A stretch of 64,000 nucleotides of DNA, taken from Tissierella sp. P1 (GTDB lineage: Bacteria; Bacillota; Clostridia; Tissierellales; Tissierellaceae). How positions within the stretch are numbered: the stretch's first letter is position 1; the number at the start of each line of letters is the position of its first letter. A program made the translations under genes and the position numbers. The notes under the pieces were generated by a model that did no database searches, was not told the origin of the DNA, and saw nothing but the letters and a program-made list of their open reading frames with translations. Positions 17,726 through 27,183 of this stretch are shown here, piece after piece. The stretch spans positions 1-64,000 of the forward strand of contig NZ_NPMN01000019.1 of NCBI RefSeq assembly GCF_002266425.1, written 5' to 3'.

Positions 17726-17756
17726 AAGGATAGATGGCATGAGCTATCTATCTTAT
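17726..17756 (+). terminator. Intrinsic terminator after the lipoprotein gene
   Basis: GATAGATGGC pairs with GCTATCTATC (one G-U) around a 4-base loop, then TTATTTCT. The motif copy at 17768 follows directly, as at 15186/15225. Confidence 0.7.
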
Positions 17757-17767
17757 TTCTATATATA

Positions 17768-17818
17768 AAGAAAAATCCTATAAAAAGAAGGAGTTCAGTA
17801 AGATTTATAGAATATTTA
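17768..17818 (+). repeat. Dispersed bipartite intergenic motif, copy 2
   Basis: AAAAGAAGGAGTTCAG (17783-17798), seven bases, then TATAGAATA (17806-17814). It differs from copies 1 and 3 by two bases in the first block and one in the second. The rest of the gap up to 17976 holds no gene I can support. Confidence 0.6.
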
Positions 17819-17976
17819 TATAAGATAAATAGAGATAGAGTTTTCGATTAGGAATAATTCTAGAACTGTTATGTTTTTACTGATGATTTTACTTATTATT
17901 TTGTTATTTATAAACGAATCTGATATGATAGGCAAATATCAATTTAGTTAGAATGAAAAAGCAAGGAGGGAATTAT

Positions 17977-18516
17977 ATGAACAAGATAGTAGTGGTATAC
18001 AAATCAAAATATGGTAGCACAAAAAAATATGCAGAGTGGATTGCTAAGGAATTAGAGGCTGATTTATTTGAATCCTCAGAGATAAAAGGCGAAAAGTTAT
18101 CTGAATATGATTCAATAATATTTGGTGGTGGACTTTATGCCAGTGGTATTAATGGTATAGGAATTATTACAAAGAATTTTCAGGATTTAAAATCAAAAAA
18201 CCTTATTATCTTTACTGTAGGGCTTGCTGCAACAGATGATAAAGACATTTTCAAACCAATTATTGAAAAGAATCTTACAGAAGAAATGCGTAAGGAAGTG
18301 AAAATTTTTCATTTGCGTGGGGGAATTGATTATAGCAAATTAAATTTTTTGCATAAATCCATGATGGCAATGCTTAAGAGAATGGTAGCTAATAAAAAGC
18401 CAGAGGAATTGTCAACAGAAGATAAAATGATGTTAGAAACATATGGTGAGAAGGTTGATTTCACCAATATAGAAGCCATAGAGCCATTAGTATCATATGT
18501 CAAAGAAATTAATTAG
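17977..18516 (+). CDS. Flavodoxin-domain protein
   Basis: 179 aa from ATG 17977, which has AAGGAGGGAATT at ideal spacing; the upstream in-frame ATG 17953 lacks one. The FMN phosphate loop is VVVYKSKYGSTKKYAEWIA. SIIFGGGLYASGING and IIFTVGLAATDDK are the flavin-contact loops of the HemG-like/BilS-type flavodoxin family. It probably serves as a soluble electron-transfer protein or reductase. The SDR gene begins nine bases downstream, so the two may be co-transcribed. Confidence 0.85.
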   Translation: MNKIVVVYKSKYGSTKKYAEWIAKELEADLFESSEIKGEKLSEYDSIIFGGGLYASGINGIGIITKNFQDLKSKNLIIFTVGLAATDDKDIFKPIIEKNLTEEMRKEVKIFHLRGGIDYSKLNFLHKSMMAMLKRMVANKKPEELSTEDKMMLETYGEKVDFTNIEAIEPLVSYVKEIN

Positions 18517-18525
18517 GGGGAAAAG

Positions 18526-19284
18526 ATGAAAACATTATTTCTAACAGGTGGCAATAATGGAATTGGATATTATATGGTTAAGGAATGGCTACAGAATGGG
18601 AATTATGCGGCTGTACTTGACATGAATTGTGGTAATATTAACAGGTTAAAAGAAATCTATCCAGAATCTCTCCTAACTTTTGAGTCTGATGTATGTAATA
18701 AAGATTCAGTAAAGATTGCAGTTAATGATACAAATGCTAAATTTGGTAGTATAGATTATGCTGTGCATAATGCTTGTTTATGTTTATTTAAGAGCTTTGA
18801 AGAACATAGTAAGGAAGATTTTAGTAAAGTAATCGATGTAAATTTTTATGGAGCCATAAATCTAACAGAAGCTGTAATCCCTATCATGAAAAGCCAAAGA
18901 CGAGGTAAAATCTGTTTTACAAGCTCAGGTGTAGGCATCACTGGATTTATAGACATAAGCTCATATGCATCTAGTAAGGGAGCAATAGAAGCTTTTGCTA
19001 AATGCATGAATATTGAATATGAAGATAGTGGTGTGACATTTCATATAATGCATCCTCCTTTGACTGATACAGAATCATCTTCACCACTTCCAATCCCAAA
19101 AGAATTTAAATCATCCCCTGAGAAAGTAGGAAAAGGGTTTGTTAAAAACATAGACGGCAAGAAATTCATCATTACTCCTTCATTTGGTGATAAAATATCA
19201 GTGAGACTTAGTTATGCTTTTTCATTGCCAATGGGAAGAATGCTTGTGAAAATGACGAAGAAAGCAAGAACAGATTTAAAGTAA
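18526..19284 (+). CDS. Short-chain dehydrogenase/reductase
   Basis: 252 aa classical SDR: TGGNNGIGYYMV cofactor loop, FESDV acidic pair, a VHNACLC segment in place of the usual NNAG, ICFTSSGVG for the catalytic Ser and YASSKGAIEAFAK for Tyr and Lys. The loop HPPLTDTE replaces the usual PG. An Asp at the end of the second strand (VLDMN) suggests NAD over NADP. The substrate is unknown. TTAGGGGGAAAAG precedes the ATG. Confidence 0.88.
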   Translation: MKTLFLTGGNNGIGYYMVKEWLQNGNYAAVLDMNCGNINRLKEIYPESLLTFESDVCNKDSVKIAVNDTNAKFGSIDYAVHNACLCLFKSFEEHSKEDFSKVIDVNFYGAINLTEAVIPIMKSQRRGKICFTSSGVGITGFIDISSYASSKGAIEAFAKCMNIEYEDSGVTFHIMHPPLTDTESSSPLPIPKEFKSSPEKVGKGFVKNIDGKKFIITPSFGDKISVRLSYAFSLPMGRMLVKMTKKARTDLK

Positions 19285-19334
19285 AAATTAGGTAATATTT
19301 TATACTAAGAAATCAAGAGAAAAGAGGTGCATTA

Positions 19335-19898
19335 ATGACAAAATTAATTTTTGTTAGGCATGGAGAGCCAGATTATTCAAAGGTAAGTGAACGGAAATAT
19401 ATAGGACATGGAAGAGATTTAGCAGAATTAACTCCACTTGGAAAAGAACAAGCTAGAAAAGCAGCTAGAGATAGATTATTAGATGGTTCAGAATTGATAG
19501 TTTCTTCTCCATATACAAGAGCTTTACAAACAGCAGCAATTATTTCTAAAGAACGAAACTTAGACATTGAGATAGAGCTAGATTTACATGAATGGCTGCC
19601 GGATTTAACATTTACATTTGACTCAGATGAATTTGCAATAAATGCCAGTAGAAAGTGTGCAGTTCATAAAGGGATATGTCCTGAGAATATAGAAAAGAAG
19701 TGGGAGAATTTAGAGAACTTGTTTATTAGAGCTAACGATAGTCTAAAGAAATATTTAGAGTATAATAAAATCATTGTTATAAGTCATGGTATGCTAATGA
19801 GACAGTTTAAATTTGAAAGACAGGTACCCTATTGTGGAATTATTGAAGTAGAATATGATGAAAATTTTCAATGGTGTGGTTTTATAGAGGAAGATTAA
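19335..19898 (+). CDS. Histidine phosphatase (phosphoglycerate mutase-like)
   Basis: 187 aa with the catalytic RHGEPDYSK motif (phospho-accepting His10), the second Arg in SSPYTRALQTAAII, a Glu-containing LDLHEWLPDL and ISHGMLMRQF with the second His. Members dephosphorylate sugars, cofactors or nucleotides; the substrate is not readable here. A kinase-fold gene follows within 23 bases, suggesting an operon. Confidence 0.87.
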   Translation: MTKLIFVRHGEPDYSKVSERKYIGHGRDLAELTPLGKEQARKAARDRLLDGSELIVSSPYTRALQTAAIISKERNLDIEIELDLHEWLPDLTFTFDSDEFAINASRKCAVHKGICPENIEKKWENLENLFIRANDSLKKYLEYNKIIVISHGMLMRQFKFERQVPYCGIIEVEYDENFQWCGFIEED

Positions 19899-19920
19899 TA
19901 GATTAGTATAAAATGATGAT

Positions 19921-20808
19921 ATGAAAGGAAGTGGTTATCTGAATGTATTAAAGCATATTTATGAAGAATTGTCCTTACTAGGACTATTCCATGATAAAAT
20001 AAATGATTTAGAAGAGATTAGAGATAAAAATGGGATTTATCTTTATAGGATGAAATATAACGGTAAACATTTAGTAATTAAGTATTTTGAAAAAGACGAA
20101 TTTAGAAGGGAAATTGAGTATTATAAAATATTAAAAAACCTAAATATACCTACAATAGAAGTAGTAGGATATACAGAAAACACTTTGCTATTAGAGGATT
20201 TAGATAGGAGTTTATATTATCGGTTAGGGATTGAATCTGATCTTTCAGATATAGAGGTAGCAAAAGCTCTTGCATTATGGTATAAAAAGTTGCATCATAA
20301 GGGAGCAAAGTTCTTAAAAAATAATGATAGAAGATTCTATAAGGAAACAGATTATATCACAAAAGAAAATATAGAATTGGTCATGAATAAGACAAATACT
20401 AAGGATAATAAAGTATGGAAACTTTTAATTGATAATTTAGATTTAATGTTTTTAAAAATCAAAGAATTTGAAGAAACCTTTACCTATAATGATTTTTATT
20501 GGACTAATCTAGTGGTTAGTAAGGACAAAAAAGAAGCCTTTATGTTTGATTACAACATGCTTGGTATAGGATTTAGATATAATGATGTAAGAAATGTTTG
20601 TTCTTCTTTATCAGATGAAGCTAGTAAGATATTTATAAAAGAATATGGCAGAATAAATCAAGAAGAGAAAGATATAGATGATGTTATTTCAACTTTAGTT
20701 AGTTTAGCACAAGCTTGTGAAAGAGATATATTTCCAAAGTGGGCACAGGAAGCACTGGATAAGGTCAATAATGGGAAGCTGTATAATGAAATTTTAAAAA
20801 TACTTTAA
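19921..20808 (+). CDS. Aminoglycoside phosphotransferase-family kinase-like protein
   Basis: About 295 aa with an APH/choline-kinase-like fold: HLVIKYFEKDEFRREIEYYKIL (ATP Lys and Glu), TLLLEDLDR hinge, TYNDFYWTNL standing for HxDxxxxN with Tyr in place of His, and FMFDYNMLGIGFRYNDV for the Mg Asp. Members phosphorylate small molecules such as aminoglycosides, macrolides or metabolites. The start is unclear: ATG 19921 has no upstream site, and AAAGGAAG (19923-19930) would better serve the CTG at 19939. Confidence 0.75.
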   Translation: MKGSGYLNVLKHIYEELSLLGLFHDKINDLEEIRDKNGIYLYRMKYNGKHLVIKYFEKDEFRREIEYYKILKNLNIPTIEVVGYTENTLLLEDLDRSLYYRLGIESDLSDIEVAKALALWYKKLHHKGAKFLKNNDRRFYKETDYITKENIELVMNKTNTKDNKVWKLLIDNLDLMFLKIKEFEETFTYNDFYWTNLVVSKDKKEAFMFDYNMLGIGFRYNDVRNVCSSLSDEASKIFIKEYGRINQEEKDIDDVISTLVSLAQACERDIFPKWAQEALDKVNNGKLYNEILKIL

Positions 20809-20867
20809 TATATAGGAGGGAGAAAAGTTTAGGGTTAAAAGATATGATTATTTGAGGAGGTAATTAA

Positions 20868-22631
20868 ATGAAAAAAATAAGAATAGTTATTATTTTATGT
20901 ATTATTACTATGGTGTGCAGTCCTATAAATCAAGTTTATGGTAATTCACAATTTGTAAGTAAAAATCAAATATTTTATGATATAAAAGGGAAACAAGAAA
21001 ATAATAGTGAATTTGATAATGGCTCAAAGATAGAAAAGATAATAGTATCTGAGGAAAGTATAAATAATCTAGTTTTATTAGGAAAAGTATGGGGATATTT
21101 AAAATATTATCATCCTAATGTTGCAGAGGGAAAATATAATTGGGACTATGAATTATTTAGGATTCTGCCTAAGGTTATAGATGCAGATAAATCCACTAGG
21201 GATAAAAGCTTATATGATTGGATAGAGAGCCAAGGGGATTTTAAAATTAGAGATAGAGTCAAGCCAGTAGCAGAAGAGATCAAAGTAGCTGCAAATTTAG
21301 ACTGGATAACAAACTCAAATTTATCAAATAATCTTGTCATACAGCTTACTAATATTAAAAATGCAGAAAGAAAAGGAATTAATCGTTATGTTAGTTTAGA
21401 CTGGGGAGCTGGGAATCCAAATTTTCAAAATGAAAGGTCATATGAGGCAATGAAATACCCTGATGTTGGTTATCGATTGCTATCTTTATATAGGTATTGG
21501 AATATAATTGAATATTATTTTCCATACAAATATTTAATAGATGAAAATTGGGATGATGTTTTAAGGGAATTTATTCCTAAATTTATTAATTCTTCAAATG
21601 AATTAGAATATAATCTTACTGTTTTAGAGTTAATAGAAAGAGTTCATGATACACACGCAGATATCTTTGGTAATCCTACATTACAAAATTATTTTGGGGA
21701 AAATCTTGCACCAGTGAAAATAAATTTTATAGAAGGCAGACCAGTAGTTGTAGGATATTACAATGAGGCTCTAGGGAAAAAATCTGGATTTGAATTAGGA
21801 GATATAATTACTGGAATTAATAATAGAACTATTGAAAATATAGTTGAGGATAATTTGAAATATTACCCTGCATCTAATTATCCTACAAAGTTAAGAAATA
21901 TGAGCAGTGATTTATTTATGACTAATGATGACTTTTTAAATGTTGAATTTATCCGTGGAGATAAAAAACAATCATCTAAACTTCAATGTTATCCTATAGA
22001 TGAAATTTTTGACAATAAGCCTAAATTGAATAAAGATTATTTTAAACTTATAAATTCTAATATTGGCTATATTTATCCCGGAACCATAAAAAATGAATAT
22101 ATACCAGAGGTAATGTCTAAAGTAAAAGAGACAAAGGGATTGATAATCGATTTAAGATGTTATCCATCAGACTTTATTGTATTTACTTTAGGTAGTTATT
22201 TAATGCCTAAAAGCAGTGAATTTGTAAAATTTACTCAGGGTAATATATATGAGCCTGGTGTATTTCATATGAAGCAGCCTTTGAAAGTAGGGAAGAATAA
22301 TCCAAACTATTATAAAGGAAAGGTAGTTATAATAGTAAATGAAACTACTCAGAGTAATGCTGAATATACTGCAATGGCATTTAGAGCAGCACCTAACGCA
22401 ACAGTTATTGGCAGTACTACAGCTGGAGCAGATGGTAATGTATCAGAGATTTATCTTCCAGGAGGGATTTATACAATGATAAGCGGAATAGGAATATATT
22501 ATCCTGATGGTGGTGAAACACAGCGAATAGGTATAGTCCCCGATATAGAAATACATCCAACTATTGAAGGAATAAAAGAAGGTAGAGATGAACTATTAGA
22601 AAAGGCAATTGAAATCATAAATGGGGAATAA
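20868..22631 (+). CDS. Exported S41-family (C-terminal processing-like) peptidase
   Basis: 587 aa with an N-terminal signal peptide (hydrophobic residues 5-20, likely cleaved near VYGNS). The C-terminal half is an S41 domain: a PDZ-like stretch (KSGFELGDIITGINNRTIE), then the core VIIVNETTQSNAEYTAMAF with catalytic Ser496, and VIGSTTAGADGN. Residues 60-280 form a helical N-terminal domain seen in tricorn-like S41 proteins. It should act outside the membrane on peptides or proteins. TGAGGAGGTAATTAA precedes ATG 20868. Confidence 0.85.
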   Translation: MKKIRIVIILCIITMVCSPINQVYGNSQFVSKNQIFYDIKGKQENNSEFDNGSKIEKIIVSEESINNLVLLGKVWGYLKYYHPNVAEGKYNWDYELFRILPKVIDADKSTRDKSLYDWIESQGDFKIRDRVKPVAEEIKVAANLDWITNSNLSNNLVIQLTNIKNAERKGINRYVSLDWGAGNPNFQNERSYEAMKYPDVGYRLLSLYRYWNIIEYYFPYKYLIDENWDDVLREFIPKFINSSNELEYNLTVLELIERVHDTHADIFGNPTLQNYFGENLAPVKINFIEGRPVVVGYYNEALGKKSGFELGDIITGINNRTIENIVEDNLKYYPASNYPTKLRNMSSDLFMTNDDFLNVEFIRGDKKQSSKLQCYPIDEIFDNKPKLNKDYFKLINSNIGYIYPGTIKNEYIPEVMSKVKETKGLIIDLRCYPSDFIVFTLGSYLMPKSSEFVKFTQGNIYEPGVFHMKQPLKVGKNNPNYYKGKVVIIVNETTQSNAEYTAMAFRAAPNATVIGSTTAGADGNVSEIYLPGGIYTMISGIGIYYPDGGETQRIGIVPDIEIHPTIEGIKEGRDELLEKAIEIINGE

Positions 22632-22664
22632 AAAACAAAAAAACTATTTTAAAGGGGAATAAAT

Positions 22665-23432
22665 ATGCGACTAAAAGAAATAGAACAATATATATTAGAG
22701 TTATTTACTACTAAAGACAATGAGTATTTCTATGAAGAAAGTGGAATTACTGTAAGAGGCACAGAGGATGTAAAAAGAATTGGATATTGTACAAATTTAA
22801 CACTTGATACCATAGAAGAAGCAAGAAGAAATAATGTTGACTTAATGATAACACATCATGATGCTTGGGAGTTCATATATGGACTCAAAGAAACTTGTAA
22901 AGAAAAACTCTTGGAATATAATATCTCACATTATTTTAATCATCTTCCATTAGATGACTGTGATTTTGGAACTAACAATTCTTTAATTGAGAAATTAGGA
23001 TTACAAATAGTTGAAAGAACCCATGAAGCAGACGGATTCTTTTGTGGACGAATAGCAGAATTTAAAGAAGAGGTTATATTCGAAGAATTAGTTAAAAAAC
23101 TAGAGAATATATTAGAAGAGCCGGTACAGTCATGGAAGTTTAAGGATAGAAGAATAAAAAGAATTGGTTTAGTCTGTGGAGGTGGAGGTTCTACTACAGC
23201 TGTTAGAGAAGCAGTTAAGCGAAATTGTGATGTTTATATAACAGGTGAAAAGGTGCTATATACTATTGAATATGCAAAGCTTGCAGGTATCAATTTAATA
23301 GTAGGAAGTCATACTTTTACGGAAGTATTTGGAGTTGAAAGTCTGGCTATGAAAATAAAAGATAAGTATAAGGATATAGAGATAGTTAGATTAAAGGAAG
23401 AACATCTAGAAGCAGTCAGAAATTCGATATAG
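22665..23432 (+). CDS. Nif3-like dinuclear metal-centre protein
   Basis: 255 aa matching the NIF3/YqfO/YbgI family: LMITHHDAW with paired His metal ligands, HYFNHLPLDDCDFGTNNSL, and the C-terminal VYITGEKVLYTIEYAKLAGINLIVGSHTFTEVFGVESL. The length suits the short form lacking the PII-like insert. Some members have GTP cyclohydrolase I-like activity, but the role is generally unknown. AAAGGGGAATAA precedes ATG 22665. Confidence 0.85.
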   Translation: MRLKEIEQYILELFTTKDNEYFYEESGITVRGTEDVKRIGYCTNLTLDTIEEARRNNVDLMITHHDAWEFIYGLKETCKEKLLEYNISHYFNHLPLDDCDFGTNNSLIEKLGLQIVERTHEADGFFCGRIAEFKEEVIFEELVKKLENILEEPVQSWKFKDRRIKRIGLVCGGGGSTTAVREAVKRNCDVYITGEKVLYTIEYAKLAGINLIVGSHTFTEVFGVESLAMKIKDKYKDIEIVRLKEEHLEAVRNSI

Positions 23433-23451
23433 ATGCCTAAATTAAATATAA

Positions 23452-23589
23452 GAATTTAGGCGATATGAACTAGAGTTAAAACAATTTAATGTATCTGATG
23501 AAGTATTCATGGTGTGTGAATTGATAGATGGTAAACTAGATAGAATCAAGGGAGAGTTAAGGTATCCAGATACATTTTTTAAAATATAG
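23452..23589 (+). pseudogene. Unidentified gene remnant
   Basis: An open frame without a start encodes 45 residues (RRYELELKQFNVSDEVFMV, then a stretch ending RYPDTFFKI) and ends with TAG. It looks like a C-terminal tail left after a deletion. No family is recognised. Confidence 0.35.
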
Positions 23590-23628
23590 ATAAGACAATA
23601 TATACATCAAAAATAAGGGGGCTTTTAC

Positions 23629-25137
23629 ATGGAAAAATTATTTGAAATAGCAGCTAGATTAGATGAAATGCAGACAAATTTAAGTAAGCTATCATGGGTT
23701 CAATATACATCAGGATATGATTTTGGAATAGAGAAAGCTTATAAAGAAATAAATGATTTTTTAGAGGACAAAAATAACTATGAGCTAGTATCAGAGTATA
23801 TGAAAAGAGATCTAGATCCGGTGAATAGAAGAAGAGTAGAAATATTTTATAATACCATTAGATCATACCATCTAAGTGACGAGCTAAATGAATTAAATGA
23901 AAAGATTCAAAAGAAGACCAATGAACTTTCTATGATACTTAATACTTTTAGATTTAAATTAGATGGAAAAGAAGTTTCCAGTGTTGAGTTAACTCAAATA
24001 CTATCTAATGAAGACAATAGAGAACTTAGGAAGAAGGCATATTTTGCAAGAAATCAAATCAATCAACCTTTGGTAGAGGGCGGATTTATAGATTTAATTA
24101 ATATGAGGAAAGAATATGCTACTCTTTATGGAGATAAAGATTTTGTAGAATATAGTTTAAAGCAAAATGAATTAAGTCCAACTATATTTAACAATTGGGA
24201 AAATGAACTAAAGCCTTATATCGATAAATTAAATAGTAAAAGGCAAGAATATGCAAGGAAGTTTTTAAATGGTGATGAAATGATGCCATGGGATGAAGAT
24301 TATATAATGGCTAAGATAGCTCCTATTCAAAATAGAACAGTAGATATGTCTAACTACTATGAGACATTAAGAAAATTCTTCCTAAACTTTGGATTAGATT
24401 TAGATAATTTTAATATTACTTATGATATTTTCTCAAGAAAGAACAAATCTGAATGGGGATATAATTTTCCTATAAAGGATGGTGTAGATTCTAGAATCCT
24501 TGCAAATGTGAAGAATAAATACCATGAATATAAGGTATTGCTTCATGAAACTGGACATGGAATACATTCCTTTCTGCTTAAACCAGAAGAGATATTATTA
24601 AATCAAGGAGTAAGTGGAATTATTGCAGAGGGTATAGCTAATTTATTTGGAGGCTTCTTATATGATGAAATGTTTTATAGAAATTTCTTTGATAAATCTG
24701 TAGAATTACAACTTAAGGAACTGGCTGAATATAATAAGCTAAATTATTTAAGATTTATAGGGAGTATATTCTTTGACCATGAATTATATAGAAATGAAAT
24801 TAATTCATTACAAGATATAGAAAACTTATATTTTAAAGTATTTGAAGATTTATTCGGAGATAAACCATTTGATGATGCACCGCCATTTGCTTATAGAATC
24901 CATTATACAACTCATCCAATATATATGCATAACTACTTCATGGGAGATGTGACCTGCGAGATGATTAGAAAGGTTTTCTGTAAAAAATATGGCGTAAATA
25001 GTGTAACGGAGAAACCAAAGGAATTTGGAGACTTTTTAATCAATAAAGTAATTGATCCATCAGGATTATATAAGTATGAAGAATTATTTGCAAGAATAAG
25101 TGGAGAAGGGTTTTCTCTGAAATGGTATTTGGAATAA
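23629..25137 (+). CDS. M3-family oligoendopeptidase
   Basis: 502 aa, about 60-100 residues shorter than standard PepF. The zinc motif is HETGH (306-310) in VLLHETGHGIHSFLL, with the downstream Glu ligand in GIIAEGIANLFGG. IHYTTHPIYMHNYFMGDV near the C-terminus is the M3 substrate-binding Tyr/His loop. It should cleave short peptides in the cytoplasm. AATAAGGGGGC precedes the ATG. It fits the peptide-using character of the region. Confidence 0.88.
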   Translation: MEKLFEIAARLDEMQTNLSKLSWVQYTSGYDFGIEKAYKEINDFLEDKNNYELVSEYMKRDLDPVNRRRVEIFYNTIRSYHLSDELNELNEKIQKKTNELSMILNTFRFKLDGKEVSSVELTQILSNEDNRELRKKAYFARNQINQPLVEGGFIDLINMRKEYATLYGDKDFVEYSLKQNELSPTIFNNWENELKPYIDKLNSKRQEYARKFLNGDEMMPWDEDYIMAKIAPIQNRTVDMSNYYETLRKFFLNFGLDLDNFNITYDIFSRKNKSEWGYNFPIKDGVDSRILANVKNKYHEYKVLLHETGHGIHSFLLKPEEILLNQGVSGIIAEGIANLFGGFLYDEMFYRNFFDKSVELQLKELAEYNKLNYLRFIGSIFFDHELYRNEINSLQDIENLYFKVFEDLFGDKPFDDAPPFAYRIHYTTHPIYMHNYFMGDVTCEMIRKVFCKKYGVNSVTEKPKEFGDFLINKVIDPSGLYKYEELFARISGEGFSLKWYLE

Positions 25138-25173
25138 ATCAAAGCGAAATTAAGATTATATAGGAGTGTTACT

Positions 25174-25485
25174 ATGGAGTGTAATGGGGGAGCAGGAAAA
25201 AGAAAAGCTATTGCATATTGGAATAAATTCAGCAAACTAAAAAAAGTAAGTATAATCAGCATTGGATTATTTATATTAGGTAATATAAGTATATTTTTAG
25301 GATTGGCAAAAGGGGCTGACATTGGCTTAAGTCTTTCAAGACCATATGGGGCAACTTCTTGGGAGACTTCAAGGGAACTAATCTATGCTTGTACCTATGG
25401 TATTGTCAGCTTGGGGATTTCATTAATAATTGTATCAATAGTATTTATTACAATAGTTTTAATAAACTGGTTAAAGAGCGAATAG
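25174..25485 (+). CDS. Small two-helix membrane protein
   Basis: 103 aa with two membrane helices (about residues 25-45 and 72-96) separated by a polar loop containing SRPYGATSWETSRELI. ATAGGAGTG lies before ATG 25174. I do not recognise a family. The LspA-like gene starts 13 bases after its stop, so they probably form a pair. Confidence 0.65.
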   Translation: MECNGGAGKRKAIAYWNKFSKLKKVSIISIGLFILGNISIFLGLAKGADIGLSLSRPYGATSWETSRELIYACTYGIVSLGISLIIVSIVFITIVLINWLKSE

Positions 25486-25498
25486 ATGAGGGAATACT

Positions 25499-26056
25499 AT
25501 GAAAAGATCAATTAAAGGCAGTAACAGAACTACTCAAATCATGATTATAGCATTAATTATACTTGAACAGGTCATAAAGATAATAGTCAAAGGTTACTAT
25601 GGTGTAAAAATTCCAATAATAGAAAATATATTATACTTTGCACCTGTTTTAAATGACAACTATTCATATATAAATTCATTATTTAATCTTGGGTGGAATA
25701 GGTATTTTCATATAACTATAGTAGTATTTGTGTTGATTTTTAGCTACTATGCCTTTAAATATTTAGAAGTTAAGACTATAAATAATCCAATGATAAAAAT
25801 ATCAAAAATATTTTTATTCTCAGGAGCTATATCTTCCTTAATAGATAAAATTTTTTGGAATGGGAGTTTAGACTATATATTATTAAAAGGATTTTTCGTT
25901 TTTGACTTAAAGGATTGTTATTTAACTGTTTTTGAAGTGTTAGTAATTATGCTAGTAATAAAAAATTGGAAGAAAATTTCCAAGATAAATGAGATAGAGT
26001 TGTTAAAGGATTATATTGGATTTATCAAAAAGGATTTTCTATCAAGAGGAGAGTAG
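25499..26056 (+). CDS. Signal peptidase II (LspA)-like membrane protein
   Basis: 185 aa with four membrane helices. The LspA pattern is present but divergent: SGAISSLIDKIFWNGSLDYI with Asp116 for the first catalytic residue and VFDLKDCYLTVFE with Asp139 for the second; the GN pair before the first Asp is replaced by SS. LspA cleaves prolipoprotein signal peptides in the membrane. The divergence suggests an accessory paralogue or altered substrate. TM topology and both Asp residues support the call. Confidence 0.65.
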   Translation: MKRSIKGSNRTTQIMIIALIILEQVIKIIVKGYYGVKIPIIENILYFAPVLNDNYSYINSLFNLGWNRYFHITIVVFVLIFSYYAFKYLEVKTINNPMIKISKIFLFSGAISSLIDKIFWNGSLDYILLKGFFVFDLKDCYLTVFEVLVIMLVIKNWKKISKINEIELLKDYIGFIKKDFLSRGE

Positions 26057-26086
26057 TTAAAAATTTTATTAATTATATTAAAAATT

Positions 26087-26120
26087 TACTGCCTGACTAT
26101 GATTCAATAGTTAGGCAGTA
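26087..26120. terminator. Bidirectional terminator between the lspA-like gene and sfsA
   Basis: A 14-bp stem TACTGCCTGACTAT/ATAGTTAGGCAGTA (one mismatch) sits between convergent genes. The better T-run (AAATTTTTAA) is on the minus strand, so it mainly serves sfsA. Confidence 0.8.
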
Positions 26121-26141
26121 ATCCTTTGAATTTGTATATGA

Positions 26142-26843
26142 TTAAGATTTGGTATTAAGGTCTATTTCTATAGGACCACCTATTTCTATACTATTAGTTT
26201 TTACAATAGAATCATAAACTAATATTTCTACACCATTTTCACTAGCAAGCTTAACAGCCTCAGAAAATTTACTGTCCATTTGCCAATTTAGTCTAAATAT
26301 AGTGGGACCTTTCATCTGAATTAGAAAGAGAATTATTCCTCTATATCCTTGTTTTATTGCTTCAATCATCCCTAAGGCATGTTTAGTTCCTCTTTCCGTG
26401 GGTGCATCTGGAAACATGGAAATATAGTTGTTTTCTAAAGTCGCACCTTTTACCTCAATAAAGCCCTTTTGATCTTTAGATTCAAAATATATATCATATC
26501 TAGAATTTCCAAAGGTGACTTCTCTTTTTAAACTTATTAGACTTTCAAATCCGTTAATCTTATTTTCCTTAAGTGCTTGGAAGATTACAGAATTAGGAAC
26601 TTGAGAATCTATATTTACTAGCATGTTTTCCTTCCAAACAGATATAAGGGAATATTTTGTCTTTCTATTAGGATTATGAGTACAGTCTTCTAATATTACC
26701 TTAGCTCCTGGTAAAAGTAACTCTTTACATCTTCCAGTATTTTTTACATGGACTGTTTCTTCTTTTCCATTTATTAGTACTTGTGCTATAAATCTATTAG
26801 GTCTTTTTAGAAAGACTCCTTCTATAATTTTTTTATATTTCAT
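26142..26843 (-). CDS. sfsA: SfsA family DNA/RNA nuclease
   Basis: 233 aa. Motifs: LKRPNRFIAQVLINGKEETVHVKNTGRC near the N-terminus as an OB-like domain, SRYDIYFESKDQKGFIEVKGATLE as the PD-(D/E)xK-like nuclease core, and FPDAPTERGTKHALGMIEAI. SfsA was named for sugar fermentation stimulation in E. coli and is now viewed as a nuclease. GAGGAGAACAT precedes the start on the minus strand. It is one of only two minus-strand genes in the window. Confidence 0.92.
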   Translation of the reverse strand: MKYKKIIEGVFLKRPNRFIAQVLINGKEETVHVKNTGRCKELLLPGAKVILEDCTHNPNRKTKYSLISVWKENMLVNIDSQVPNSVIFQALKENKINGFESLISLKREVTFGNSRYDIYFESKDQKGFIEVKGATLENNYISMFPDAPTERGTKHALGMIEAIKQGYRGIILFLIQMKGPTIFRLNWQMDSKFSEAVKLASENGVEILVYDSIVKTNSIEIGGPIEIDLNTKS

Positions 26844-27006
26844 ATGTTCTCCTCTTTATCTTTAAAATTCATTTATTATTTATTGTATCATTAAGGACAA
26901 TATATATCAATTTTCCCAATAACAAGGAAATTTATTAAGAGTGAAGGCAACTTCTGTTCCCATAGTTAATATAATATCTATAACTATTATATTAGGGGTG
27001 AGGGAA

Positions 27007-27180
27007 ATGAAATATATGTATATCGTAGATTATGAAGATGGATCTACACTTAAGGAAAAGGTTAATGAATGGATAAATGAAAACGAAGAAAATATACTAG
27101 AAATTATAGATATAGAATATAACCAAGAAGGAAATTTATACTTTGCAATAGTTTCATATTTAGAAAGAGGAAAGGAATAA
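27007..27180 (+). CDS. Small acidic protein, possibly Cse60-like
   Basis: 57 aa from ATG 27007, chosen because AGGGGTGAGGG sits just upstream; an in-frame upstream start lacks one. The pattern of N-terminal strand (YMYIVDY), acidic helix (STLKEKVNEWINEN) and strands (ILEIIDIEYNQ, LYFAIVSYL) resembles the small sporulation protein Cse60 family. That match is from memory and is weak. Confidence 0.5.
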   Translation: MKYMYIVDYEDGSTLKEKVNEWINENEENILEIIDIEYNQEGNLYFAIVSYLERGKE

Positions 27181-27183
27181 TTA

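Noticed and set aside
17871-17951. 26-codon hydrophobic small ORF
   Set aside because: No ribosome-binding site; such frames are expected in AT-rich gaps.
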